In this document: one piece after another, positions 49,893-60,342 of the stretch
Layout of the letters: every line of letters begins with the position of its first letter
How positions within the stretch are numbered: the stretch's first letter is position 1
NCBI GenBank assembly: GCA_964036045.1
Contig: OZ038380.1
Span: 66,969,591 to 67,033,590 of the forward strand
Direction: 5' to 3'
Origin: Eutreptiella sp. 'Long Island Sound 2002'
Lineage: Eukaryota > Euglenozoa > Euglenophyceae > Eutreptiales > Eutreptiaceae
Length of the DNA stretch: 64,000 nucleotides
The notes under the pieces: generated by a model
The model's input: the letters and a program-made list of their open reading frames with translations, nothing else
Told to the model about the DNA's origin: nothing
The model's database searches: none
Position numbers and translations under genes: made by a program

Positions 49893-50159
49893 AGGGCCCG
49901 CCAACACGGCCAAGACCAGCACATCTGGATCCCCCCCATCAAGTGGGGCCAGGCCCTGACACACGACACCGACACCAATGTCACGTGCCAAGGAACCACA
50001 CGCCTACCACGAGCTGCTGCGAAGAAGGATCACCCAGCAGGCCCCAGCCGTTCAGAACAATGGGAACAACCGCACCGCACCAACCCGCGACACCGCCCTC
50101 CGCGCCGCCAGCCTCCGCACCCCCGACGACGACCTCTCCCCCAAATAACTACAGACAGC

Positions 50160-51119
50160 GACAACCCCGCGCCAGAAGTCGGGTGTACAGTCCTCGAGCG
50201 CGGGCACTACTACGCAGTGGCCGCCACTGCAGCGTCCCGCGGCCAACAATGGGTCATCAAGGGGACCGACACCATGCTCGCCCGAGGTGCCGCGCCCCCA
50301 GGGGCAGTAGGGGACTCCACCACCCCGCACAAGGTCCTCAGGCGCATCCTCCAGCCGGGGGACCAAGCCTTGTCCCGCACCCTGGCCCAAATCACCTCCG
50401 GGCGAGGGGACTACCACCTGGGAGTGGCGATGCTCTGCCTGTCCCAGTGCACCAAGCGCCGCTGGCCGTCCACAGGGACCGTGCCCTGGATCTGGGCCAT
50501 CCCCACCGCCCACACACAAGTTGAGGCAGGCCTCAACACACGGAAGAACCCCCCCGGGGCCCCAACACTCCCTCATCTGCGGGTACCAGGCCGTCCGGAG
50601 GGTCCTCCCGCGCATGGGCCTCAGCCCACCCCTACAGTACCCTCTTCCCACCACCGACCAAGAGGTCCACCAAATACGCACATTCATCTGCGAAATCCTC
50701 GCCGCGGCCGCAGAAAACGGCAAGCTTCTCCTCCGAACCTCCCGGCCTACACGAGACCACTCGCACGCGCCGCTGCAAGAGGACCTGTACGCCGACATAA
50801 CGCACGCAAACCCTGCCTCACATCCCCTGCCCCTCCCTCCGCACCCACACAACCCGCACACGCCCACCATCGCGCGCAGCCCCAGGCCCCGCAATACGGG
50901 TCTCCCCCCCTGCCTGATCACCCACAAACGCCTGCCACAGACCCTCCCGCCGAACAAGCCTCACCGCCCCCTACACCCGGCAACCAACACACACCCACCG
51001 CGAAGAGCTCCATGCCCCACGGCACACCCAGCCCGCCCAATGACCCACACACGCCCCCCTGCACGCACCCCCAAGAACCAGGGCCCAACCCCCCCGGCCC
51101 CAGAATGCAGCGCCAGTGA
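50160..51119 (+). pseudogene. Element A' C48-like protease, His/Asp part and following segment
   Basis: VLERGHYYAVAA (His codon 50,205-50,207) and QWVIKGTDTM are in one frame with ILQPGDQALSRTLAQ and ITSGRGDYHLGVAMLCL. In element A these two segments are in different frames, so the break there is a copy-specific 1-bp indel. Here the frame is lost later, just before the Cys segment. Confidence 0.65.
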
Positions 51120-52170
51120 ACTGTTCCCCCCCGTGTACGCCCATGCGCACGCCCTCACACATTGCAGGAGCCCAGCCCTACTAAGCCCGGAAAGCGGAGA
51201 CCGCAGCCCCGCGCCTCCCCCGCCCACCGCTGCCAACCAGATCGGCCCACCGGGCCACAAGGTCGCGGCCGGACCCCTCCATCTACCCGCCCCGACACGC
51301 AGCCCGAAGAGATGCCCCCCATCCTCCGAGCACTGGCCGCGACGGAGGCCGCCGCGGCCCGCAAAGCCGCCCCTGCCCGCATGGCGGCGCAACCCACGTC
51401 CCCCAAAACCACCACTTCCTCCTCGTCCTCATCCTCTTCAATGTCCTCCACTTCCTCCTCCAACGACGTCTCCCTCTCCATCATCCACAAAGCCACGCCC
51501 AAAGCCAAAGCTGCAGCCGCGCGCCAGGCTGTCGGAGACCCCCCAACCCCCACACAGGCAACCCCGGCACCCCGGCAGCACGCCGCGAACCCCCCCTGCC
51601 CAGCACCGGTCCCCTCACACCTCTGGGACGAGGTCCTCCTCAACCTCGAGCAGGACCCCAAGCCGAAACCGGACCCCAAACCGAAACCGGAGCCCAAACG
51701 ACAACACCGCCCACAACACCACGACCACCACCACCACCACCAAAACTCTCACCAACACCGCACACACCACCCGACACAACCCTCAAAAATCACAAAAGGC
51801 GCGACAGCAGCAGCACCAGAAGCGTCCCCGCCCTAACCCAAACCCTATCCAAAACTCAAACCAGGACCCCGCTTCCACCGCATCCCGAGTCCCCCTACCC
51901 GGAGCGCGAGCAGTCACCACGGAGGCGGCCACACAACACGACCCCGTCCAAATCCTCGTCCACATTCCATCTCCAAGCGCCCCATCATGCACGGCCCACA
52001 AACCACCACCACCTCTGGCCAGACTGACCCGGGGACGTGGGACCCCTCGACCGCGGTTGCCGTCAGGCCCAGCCCCAAACCTGCCCAGACTATCCACCAA
52101 GCCGTGCAGCCGCAGGGGCTGCAAACGATGCCTGACCCCGACGCCCCACCAGAACGCCAGGGGATCCTAG
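50521..52170 (+). pseudogene. Element A' C48-like protease, Cys part and proline-rich tail
   Basis: PQHSLICGYQAVRRVL carries the candidate Cys (50,578-50,580), followed by the conserved helix TDQEVHQIRTFICEILAAAAENGKLL and a long Pro/Ser/Lys-rich tail with DPKPKP-type repeats and His runs. The frame stays open for 549 codons. The nominal start is artificial. Confidence 0.6.
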
Positions 52171-52937
52171 GGGCATACCCACAGCACCAGCACAACCACC
52201 ACCCCCACCACCACCACCAACGCCACTAGCGCCCCCGCAAACACCACCACCACCACCACCACCGCCACCACCACCAGCACCATCATAACCACCACCCTCA
52301 ACACTTTCCCCACCACCAACACTACCACTGCCCACAACCGTACCCCACCGGGCCACAACCCCCCATGCACAAACAGCGACAGCGCATGGGATGGCGGCAC
52401 CACCCACCAGGCGCTCAACCCCACTACCCCCCCTACCACCAGGGACCGTCCATCCCCCTACCAAGAATCGTATCCGCCTGGCCATCACGTCTACGCCAAA
52501 GGGGCCCCGCAAGCCCAACCCCCCCCCGAGACAACACCCCGAAAAAGGACTGGACCCGTACCACCTGCTGCCACCGCCGCCGCATCCACCTCAACCGGGC
52601 GCCACACCCCAATGCGGCAGATCCATGGAGGGTGGGGAACTTTCCCTCCCCCCGTCCAGTACCCAGCAGGACGACGCGGGGACCCCAAGGCCCCTCTGAC
52701 GCCTCCCGAGTGGCCCAACTCTCCCAACGACGAGGCCAGACCCCGCAAAGGGCAACGCTTCCGCTCCCCCCCGCGCGACGCTCCCGCCCAGGGCTCTCTT
52801 GCTCCCCGCAGCGCCACCCCGCCTCACCCGCTCACTCCCACTGCTCTCGCTCCTGAAGGGCGCCGCCACGAGTCCCAAGGGCCCGCTCTCACCGTTCTGG
52901 ATCTGCCGAGCGCCACCACGCGCGCCACCGGCGTCCC

Positions 52938-53492
52938 ATGTCCGCGTCGCCCTCCCCCCGGGGAAGGCACCGCGCTTCCCATTTGCCACGCCAGCAATAC
53001 ACATCACCCACCCACAGCTCCCCCCACCACCGCTCCTGCTCCCCGAGCGCCACCACGGGCCCCATCGCTGTCCCATGTCCGTGTCCCCCTCCCCCCACCA
53101 ACGGCACCGCGCTTCCAGTTTGCCGCGTAACCAATACGCATCCTCCACCCCCAGGCCCCGCCACCGCCGCTCCAGAACCTCGAGCCCGGTGCCCTCCCCC
53201 CGCCGTGGCCCCTGCCAACCTCGCCTGGTGGTCTGCCCCCGCCCTGTGGGAGGTCCGCCACTGGGTGAAGTGGGCCGGGGGAGCGGGAAGGCGTGCGGGG
53301 GTGCGCATGATCCACACCTTCGAGGAAATCCTCACGCGCACCCCCGCCAACCCCAACGAGACCGCCCCTGAGGCCGTTATGCCGCAGACAGCATGGGAAG
53401 CCCTCCTCCAGGAGGCGGTCCAGGGTCTCCGCCGCCCCTACACCCCTGATACCCTCAGCTGGTGGCTCCAGACCACCCACCCCCGGGCATGA
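52938..53492 (+). pseudogene. Element A' ORF3 C-terminal conserved block
   Basis: After repetitive Pro/Arg-rich sequence, the last ~95 residues (NLAWWSAPALWEVRHWVKWA, IHTFEEILTRTPANPNE, AWEALLQEAVQGLRRPY) match the C-terminus of element A ORF3 closely. The contrast with the variable tail before it suggests a selected domain, possibly nucleic-acid-binding (Trp-rich, helical). Family unknown. Confidence 0.6.
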
Positions 53493-54320
53493 GCCATCAG
53501 CGCCCCACAGGCTTCGCCACCACCCCACCACCAGCACACGGGAAAGGGAAAGGACAAAGGGAAGGCCTGCGGCAGGGGGGTGACAAGAGCCCCATTTCAA
53601 CAGGCAGGCGCCCACAGGGACAGGGCACCGGGGGGTACACAACACGGGGGCAGGGAAGCACCGGAGGACCACCAACACGGGAAAAAAGAAAGGCCAGAGG
53701 CCATGGCACTTGGGGGGAGGGCGCAACGATGGGCACCAGGACGCACATCACAAAGGAGGGGCACACCACACTGGAGGGACCGGCACCGCCCCACCCCCCC
53801 ACCCAATCGACACTGCGCGACCCCGAAGGGACACAGCCACCCGAACGCACCAGGCTGACCACCCCGCAGGCGCACGCCCGCCAAGACGCGCCCCCGCCGC
53901 CCGGACCTGAAACCGCAGGAACCACATCGGGTCGCGCCCACCGACCACCAGTCCCCGCACAGGGGAAGGAGGGTACACCCACACAGGAAGAAGGGGATAC
54001 ACCCACACAGGGAACCGCCAAGAACAACGCACAACCCACCACCACACCCTGACCGCCAGACGACGACCCCGGCGAAAGCAAGGGCCACCACACAGACGCA
54101 ACGGCACGGTGGCCTTAGGGGGAATTGGACACGGGGGCGACACCAAGGACGGAGGACGACAAGGAGGCAGAGGCACAGGACGGGAAGGGACCCAACACTG
54201 CCGAGGGGACCACACCACCCCACCCCACAGAACCCGGCACACCCCTAAGGACAGGGACCCCCAGAGGACACGGGACCAAGGCACAGGGCCCAAGGGAGGG
54301 CAACCCCGCGGACACCCGCC

Positions 54321-54496
54321 TGACCCACCAGGCCGAACGGCACACCCAGACCCCCGAACCACAGACTCAACGAGCCGCTGCACGCCTAACCACGCCCCCT
54401 GGCCACCAGCCAGCCACATAACCTCCGCCCGCATCCCACACAACAAAGCCAGAAGTCTAACCAGCGCCGACGCCACCCCAGCCGGACCGGAGGTAT
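54321..54496. other. Spacer after element A'
   Basis: GC-rich sequence with no recognised gene; it may be the end of the element A' 3' UTR. Confidence 0.3.
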
Positions 54497-54826
54497 GATG
54501 GACCCACCACACACCACGGCACAGCAAAGCACGGCACAACACGAAGCAGCACAGCACACCACAGCACAGCGCACCGCCGTGCAGCGCAACGCAACCAGGC
54601 ACACCACAACACAACACAGCACAGCACAATACAGCGCGGCGCGGCAAAGCACGGCGCAACCCGCGATGCAAAGGCAAGACACACCACGGCACGACATGGC
54701 ACGGCACGGCACAACAGAGCAGGGCGCACCGCAGCACAGCGCAGAACAGCGCGGCGCAGCACAGCAAAGCACAGCACAAAACACCATGGCACACCAAAGC
54801 ACTCCACAGCACCAAAGCAAGGGACG
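54497..54826. repeat. Pentamer-based simple repeat (CACAG/CACGG-like)
   Basis: About 330 bp of imperfect 5-bp units such as GCACA, GCACG and GCGCA on the plus strand. The open frames here on both strands are products of the repeat. It lies just downstream of element A' and may be its expanded tail. Confidence 0.8.
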
Positions 54827-55760
54827 CTAACTGTGGGTCTAGCCCGAATCACTTAGGCGGGTCAAGTTGCAGGGTCAAAAACGACAGAAAAGGTAGGAAA
54901 ACAACAGGTTTCAAAAGGCAGCAAATAATGATTGTTTTGATGGATATTTCTGGACTGTCGCGAACCAGTATGGCGAAATAAATATTTTTATAAGAATGAC
55001 ATGTCCCATGGGCGATACAGGGAAAGGTGTTGTTTTGCGACCATTCGTTTCCCAAGGCCTTGCGCAAAGGCGTTCATTTGTGTCAGATTAATGTACTACA
55101 GCACAACACATTAGGCAGGGTGTCGAAAAATGGAAATCTGTCGTATTTATACACGTAACTTAGTACCATCATCAGGATGGCGTGATAGAAATGGATCCAG
55201 TAATAAATAAATTTCAATAATGGTGCACCTAAAAATCTTGAAATGTATATAATGTTCCGGAACAAACTGTAGTTTCAAGCGCGAGACCTCGCGCATGGAA
55301 TGGCACATGGGAAACATTAAGTTCTCGGTGATCTTTGCGCGAGGCCTCGCGCAATGGATGTCATAAGCGCTCATAGAAACAAAAAATGGAACAGATCCAC
55401 CTACTACACAGCATGTACATTCCCTTTGATGCGGCGCTGCTGCATGGGCACCCATGCAGGTCCTGCCGGCATCTCTAGTTTTCATACTGTGGTCACCGCT
55501 GACTTCACTGCCCAACAGCGATGGTAGCGCGCCGCACCCAGGTGCCGCAATCAGGATTAACTAGTCAAATGCGGGACCACCAGACAGTTACATCAAACCG
55601 AAAATGGTGCATGCGACAAGCGAATCATTGAATAAATGGTCGCGTGAAAACTGTGTTACAGGTTGATGTTTCAAAGGGAGAAAGTTTCTCAAACAGCGAT
55701 TTTTGAGGTTTGAGGTTTGAGGTTTGATTTTGCGGGTACTAGACGCCTTTCGACCCCGGG
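54827..55760. other. AT-richer stretch without recognised genes; twin palindromes
   Basis: No gene is supported. It contains two GCGCGAG/CTCGCGC palindromes (55,279-55,294 with a 2-bp centre; 55,336-55,353, a perfect 18-bp palindrome) and a short TTTGAGG triplet repeat at 55,702-55,728. Short frames at 55,083-55,821 are unsupported. Confidence 0.4.
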
Positions 55761-58550
55761 GGGCCACCTGGTCGGGCCAGGTGATATCCTCACCACCGGG
55801 TCCTAGTGGCGGGCCCTCCATGACGCACCTCCTGCCTGGTGGCGGAGTCCCCCGGGTTCACAGGGCCCGGAGCCCTGTTCCTCCCCGGCTTCCACATTTC
55901 GCCACTCCCTGGTCAGTGCATCAATTCGCAGCCGTGGCTGCGGGCACTTACCCACTGCGTCGCCCCCCTAATGGGTGGTCAGCCGGGGCACCGGCGCTGC
56001 CGGGCCCGTGCTACTGGCTTGTTGCCAGTGGGACCCCCGTGGGCTGGCGTGGAGGCTGCCCAGCCTTGGGGCTGGGGCGTGGCGCAGTGCACCACTACTG
56101 CCTTGGCGGGTGCAGTGCCCTGGTTGTGTGAGCGCGGCGCTCGCGCCCGGATCGGGGGGCTCGGGCCGGTACCTCGTGTCGTGTCTTCCCCGTTTCCCCC
56201 TTCCCGCCCCGCGTGTCCTGCGCTGTGTTTGGCGGGCCGTCCCGTTCAGGTGTCACTTACCCTCCCTCGCTGGTACGCCATTCAATGCGGTCTGTGCGTT
56301 CCGCGGGCTCGGTCCGATTGCCCTTCTGGTATTCCCCGCGTGTCCTTTGTGTGTGTGTGCGCTCGCGCTCCCGCGGCGTCCCCCCCCCCCTCCCATGGTT
56401 GGTGTGGCGCGCACACCTCGCGCATTGAGGTGCTGCGCGCTGGTAGGGCCGTTCCACGCGGTCCGTGCCCCTCCGCGTGTCCTGCGCCGGTCCCGTGCTT
56501 CGTTTGGCTTGCTTGGTGGGGGCGCGGCCCGGTCCCGTTTCCCCCCTACCTGGCTTGGGGCTGTGCACTCCCCGTGGGCTGGGTCTGCGCGTCCGGGGCG
56601 TTCCTGCGCCGGGGGGTGGGGTGGGGGGGGGGGGCAGCCTGTGCGCCGTGCCCTCCGACTGTGCGGCTGGGGGGGCCAGTGGGGCGGGGGATCGCCCTGC
56701 CTCGGTCCCTCCCTCTGCCTTCCCTGGGCAGGCAACAAAGCGGGTGTCACTGGCGTCGCTCTGGCCATAGAGGGCATGGCCCCCATACGGCTCTGGTTCG
56801 TGCTCACTTGCCGTCTCCGGGCGCGGTCCGTGTGGCGCCCTGGCGCGTTGGCGCGGGTTTGCTTGTTCTCCGTCATTCCTGCGGGAGCAGGCGGCTGGGG
56901 CGTGGGGGCGGTCCCTGCTTCGGCCTCCCTCTCGGGCGCCGCGGTCCTGCTGGGGGGAGGGGGGATCATCCCCTCTGCCTCGGGGGGTGGGGGCTGGCGC
57001 CCCCGCGGCTTGCGGGCCGGTGGGGGGGGGTGGGGAGACAGGGGAGGGGGTCGCGCCGTTGCCCCCCTGCTCCCTCTCTCGGGGGGCGGCCTGCGGCTCC
57101 CTACCCAGCCCCCCTTTCGTCGCCGGCGCAATCCCCGCTGGCGTACGCGTTCGGTCGGGGTCGCGGGGCAGCCCCGTGCGCCTGGTGCGGCCTGCCGCCG
57201 GCGGGCGTGCCTGGTGGGAGGGTGGAGGGAAGGCCCGCAAACCGCCCCCCCGGAGGCTCCGACAGACCCAGCCCATCCCTCTGCCCTCCCTGAGCAGGCA
57301 ACCTTGCGGGTGTCATTGGCGATGCTCTGGTCATGGGGGGCGCAGCCCCCATACTGTTCCAGTTTGCCGTCGCGTGCCGCCCCCGGTCGTGGCCTGTGCG
57401 TTGTTCTGGCGCGCTAGTGCGGGCTCGCCCGCCGGACGCGACCCCCGCAGAAGCAGGCGGGGGGCGCGGGGGCGCGCGGTGTGCGGATCCAGCTGCCTCC
57501 CCCCCCGGGCGTCGCAGTCCTTTTGGGGGGGAGGGGGGATGTCCCCTCGGCCCCGGGGGGGCGGAGGGCTGGCGCCCCGGCGGCCCGCAGGCCGGGGGGA
57601 GAGCGGGGGGGAGAGAGGGGGGGAGGGCGGGCCGCGCTGCTGCTCCCCGCCCCCCTGCCCCATGGGGTGGCCCGTGGCCCCCATCCCTGTCATCCTTCGT
57701 CTCCGGCGCGCCCCTCAGGGGTATACACGTGCAGTCGGGGTTGCCGGGCGGCCGTGGGCGCCAGGCGCGGTCCGGTCGGCCGCCAGTGGGTCAGTGTGGC
57801 GGGGGGGGGGGGGAGATTGCCTCGCCCCGGTCCGCTCCCCCGCCTTCCCCAGGCCGGCCTCAGGGTGGGCCGCTTCGTTTGCGCCTTCCTGGGTGCCGCA
57901 GTTCCGTTGGTCGGCAGCGGGTTATGCGGGAGTGTTGGGGCGATCAACCGGGGGCGCTTGGCGCGCAGCCGCGCATGCCGCGGCTGCGGTGTCACCCCCC
58001 CGGGTGCAGCTGCCCCCCCGGGGGGGTGCGGGGCCGCTGTCTCTCTGGCCGGCCTCCGGCCGTTCATGGGCTGGGGCGCGGGGGGGAGTGGGGGGGGTCC
58101 CCTGGTCCCCTGACGCCGCCCCCCGACGGCCGCGGGGGGGCGGCCTGGTGGTTCTGGCCCTGGGGGGCCAGCCGTCAACTGGAGGGGCGCACTCTTCCCC
58201 TGCCCCCCTCTACCCTTTGGAAGCCGGAGCCTCGTGCAAGCCCTCGCTCGGTCCCCCTGGCCCCTCGCCGTCGCCGCGCGGTGCTGGCTGGATTGGGGGG
58301 AGGGGGGAGGGCTGGTGCGTGCTGGGGGCGACGGTTCGGGTCAGCAGTCAGCGGTTAGTGGGCTGCGGGGCAGTGGGCCCCCCCTCGCACTCGTTGCCCC
58401 CGTCCTCCCTCCCACAGGAGGTGGCGCCCCTCCGTCGCGCTGTACCGTGGGGGGGCCGTGGGTCGGGGGGCCCGGCTCCGCCGGGGGGGGCGTCCCGCGG
58501 CACTGTCCCCATCCCACTCTCCCGCGCCCATCGTCTGGGCTGACGGGGCG
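55761..58550. repeat. GC-rich block with degenerate ~565-575-bp tandem units
   Basis: Similar passages recur: CCCCCATAC..CGTC near 56,780 and 57,345, and TAC(A/G)CGT..CGGTCGGGGT near 57,140 and 57,715, giving a period of about 565-575 bp. Long frames on both strands (such as 55,839-57,293 plus) are consequences of high GC content and are not conserved between units. No gene is supported. Confidence 0.45.
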
Positions 58551-58556
58551 TGGCCG

Positions 58557-58868
58557 TCACCTGCGTTGCCGCTTGTCCGGGGGTTGGGGCTGTGGCGGTG
58601 GCGGGTTCCGCCACCGGTAGCGCCAGTGGGTGGGGGCGTTGCGCAAAGCCCGGGGGAGCCAGTTGTTGGTGTCCGCATTCGTAATGCGGAGCACCACCCC
58701 CCCCTCCAGGAAGGCCGGCCATGTCGGCTCTCTGTCGGGCCACGCCGTCCGAATCACCGCCCGGAGGTCCCTCTCGTGGTCCTCTGGGGCCGCCTGGCCC
58801 CCCGGGGGTGCCTCCTGGTTCCCCCCGTCCCTCCGGAGGAGCAGGGCATCGAAAGGGCCGGTTCCTCA
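58557..58868 (-). CDS. Unidentified short frame with ordered-looking sequence
   Basis: The frame is open for ~100 codons after a TGA near 58,871 and has no clear ATG. It reads like a real domain (PFDALLLRRDGG.., RDLRAVIRTAWPDREPTW, FLEGGVVLRITNADTNNW, HWRYRWRN) and ends in a Pro/Arg tail. It lies downstream, on the same strand, of the 58,937-60,136 frame. It could be an exon, or an ORF1-type segment of a degraded GC-rich element. Not recognised. Confidence 0.35.
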
Positions 58869-58936
58869 TCCCCCTGGTGGTCCCCGAGCTGGCCAAGCTC
58901 AGCCACCCTTACACTCCCACCACCAGAGGGAGGGCG

Positions 58937-60136
58937 TCATCCCCCAGGGGGTCCGGGACCATGCCCCAGTCCCGGTCCCAGGGCCGGGCCCCCCCTACCC
59001 CTCGCGCCGGCTCCCCCTGCGGCCCCTGTGCCTGCGGCGCCAGCGCCGCGCCCTGTCCCCCCGCCGCCGAGGCAGCGGCCATCCGCGCCAGCTCCGCCCT
59101 CGGCGCGGGGGGGGCTGGCTGGCGCTGGGGTCGGGGGGGGCCGGGGGGGGATGAGGTCTCCGGTGTCGGGGTCGATGTTGTAGAGGTGGGCGTGGTGGTG
59201 GTGGTGGTGGTGGGTGTGGTGCGCCGGCATTTCTTGGATGCCAAAGAGGATGCACCGCACCGGCTGCACGTCCGGCTGCGGGGGCGCCCCGCCCTCTGTC
59301 CCCCTCTCTTCGCTCCGTCCTCCCCCCATGGCTCCCATGCCCCGTCCTGTCTGTCCCCGGGGGCCCACGGTGCCCTTGCCCTTGCCCTTGGGTCCCTTCC
59401 CGGCCCCCACGCCTCTGTCCCCCTGTCCGTGCCGTGGGTCCCGCTCCCTGTCACCCGCGCCCTGGCCTGCACTGCCGGCGCCCGTCCCCTTTCCGTGCCC
59501 GTGCCCATGCCCTTGGCTGCGCCCACGCTCGCCGACCGCTCCTCGCTCCGCTCCATGCCCTCGCTGGCAGCCTCCCTTGCGGCCTTGCTCGCGCCCCTGC
59601 GCGTCGTTCCCGTGCCCTGGCCACTTCCCGGCTCCCTGCCCCGCGTCGCGCCGTCCGCTGCCCGCGCTCTGTCCCCCTCCGCTCCCGCTGGCCTCGGCAC
59701 CTTGCCCGCGTTTTCGCCCTCGCTGCTTGCCTCGTGTGCCCTGACCTGCCCCCTGCGTGTGTCCCTGGGCACTCTGCCTGTCGCCTCCCGTCCCCCGCTC
59801 CGCGCTCCCGTGGCTGGCACCCTGCCCCGCCTGCGCGCCGTCCCCCCCCTCCCGGATCACGCGCCGGGCGTCCTGCTGCCTCCGCAGCTGCGGCAGCGTG
59901 ACGCCCGGCGGCGAACGCTCGAACGCCGGGGGGCAGACGTGCCACGTAAGCCTTTTTTGCACTGAACGGCGCCTTTTGTGGCTGGCCAGGCCGGGGAGAA
60001 AGGCTCTTGCGCGCCAAGCTTTTTTGGGGAGGGGCGGGAGCCCGAAATCAAGTTCAATCGCGGGCTGAGTACCGCTGCACGTTGCTGTCCTCGTCTGCTT
60101 CATCTCAAAGAGACTTGGCAGCCCCGTTATAGACAA
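58937..60136 (-). CDS. Unidentified frame: Gly/Arg/Gln-rich with a His run
   Basis: A 399-codon frame. Its first ~95 residues look ordered (LTWHVCPPAFERSPPGVTLP, RRQQDARRVI). The middle is Gly/Gln/Arg-rich and repetitive. The segment QPVRCILFGIQEMPAHHT precedes a His run and HLYNIDPDTGDLIPPR, which looks like genuine protein. It starts about 200 bp beyond the stop of LINE B RNase H, on the same strand, so it may be a third frame of that element or an unrelated gene. Low complexity makes the call uncertain. Confidence 0.35.
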   Translation of the reverse strand: MSITGLPSLFEMKQTRTATCSGTQPAIELDFGLPPLPKKAWRARAFLPGLASHKRRRSVQKRLTWHVCPPAFERSPPGVTLPQLRRQQDARRVIREGGDGAQAGQGASHGSAERGTGGDRQSAQGHTQGAGQGTRGKQRGRKRGQGAEASGSGGGQSAGSGRRDAGQGAGKWPGHGNDAQGREQGRKGGCQRGHGAERGAVGERGRSQGHGHGHGKGTGAGSAGQGAGDRERDPRHGQGDRGVGAGKGPKGKGKGTVGPRGQTGRGMGAMGGGRSEERGTEGGAPPQPDVQPVRCILFGIQEMPAHHTHHHHHHHAHLYNIDPDTGDLIPPRPPPTPAPASPPRAEGGAGADGRCLGGGGTGRGAGAAGTGAAGGAGARGRGGPALGPGLGHGPGPPGG

Positions 60137-60342
60137 CCGCAGGCCGGGGTCTCCGCTTGTTACCCGAAGGCGGTGTGGTTGCGGATTGGGGGTTAGAGCA
60201 TGACGGCTTGAGCACGGGGGGTGGCTTGGGGGAGGGATTCATTTGCAGAAGTGACTGGTGAGTGCCAGTGTGGTAGTACTGATTGATCGCGCCGCTAGGG
60301 CTGTCGAGGGTCGGCGTGAGAAAATGTGTAAGTGTGGCTTTT

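Larger units (their letters stand above)
49598..54320 (+). mobile_element. Element A': 5'-truncated GC-rich relative of element A
   Basis: The plus strand matches element A from near the start of ORF3 (SIDVDAQDP-like start) through the C48-like domain, Pro-rich tail, conserved C-terminal block and part of the 3' tail (CCAGAGGACACGGGACCAAG at ~54,260, matching minus ~400-330 of element A). Loss of the whole 5' part is what target-primed reverse transcription typically leaves. It abuts gypsy copy 3 head-on at 49,597/49,598. The 3' border is approximate. Frames are broken in several places. Confidence 0.7.

Noticed and set aside
54497-54826. CRISPR array
   Set aside because: The array has 5-bp imperfect units without spacers, in eukaryotic repeat DNA.
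55702-55728. TTTGAGG repeats as telomeric DNA
   Set aside because: There are only three units, and the sequence matches neither TTTAGGG nor TTTTAGGG.
55839-58543. Several long frames (484, 480 and 518 codons) as host genes
   Set aside because: They overlap one another in three frames on both strands, are Gly/Pro/Arg-rich, and lie in a degenerate tandem repeat.
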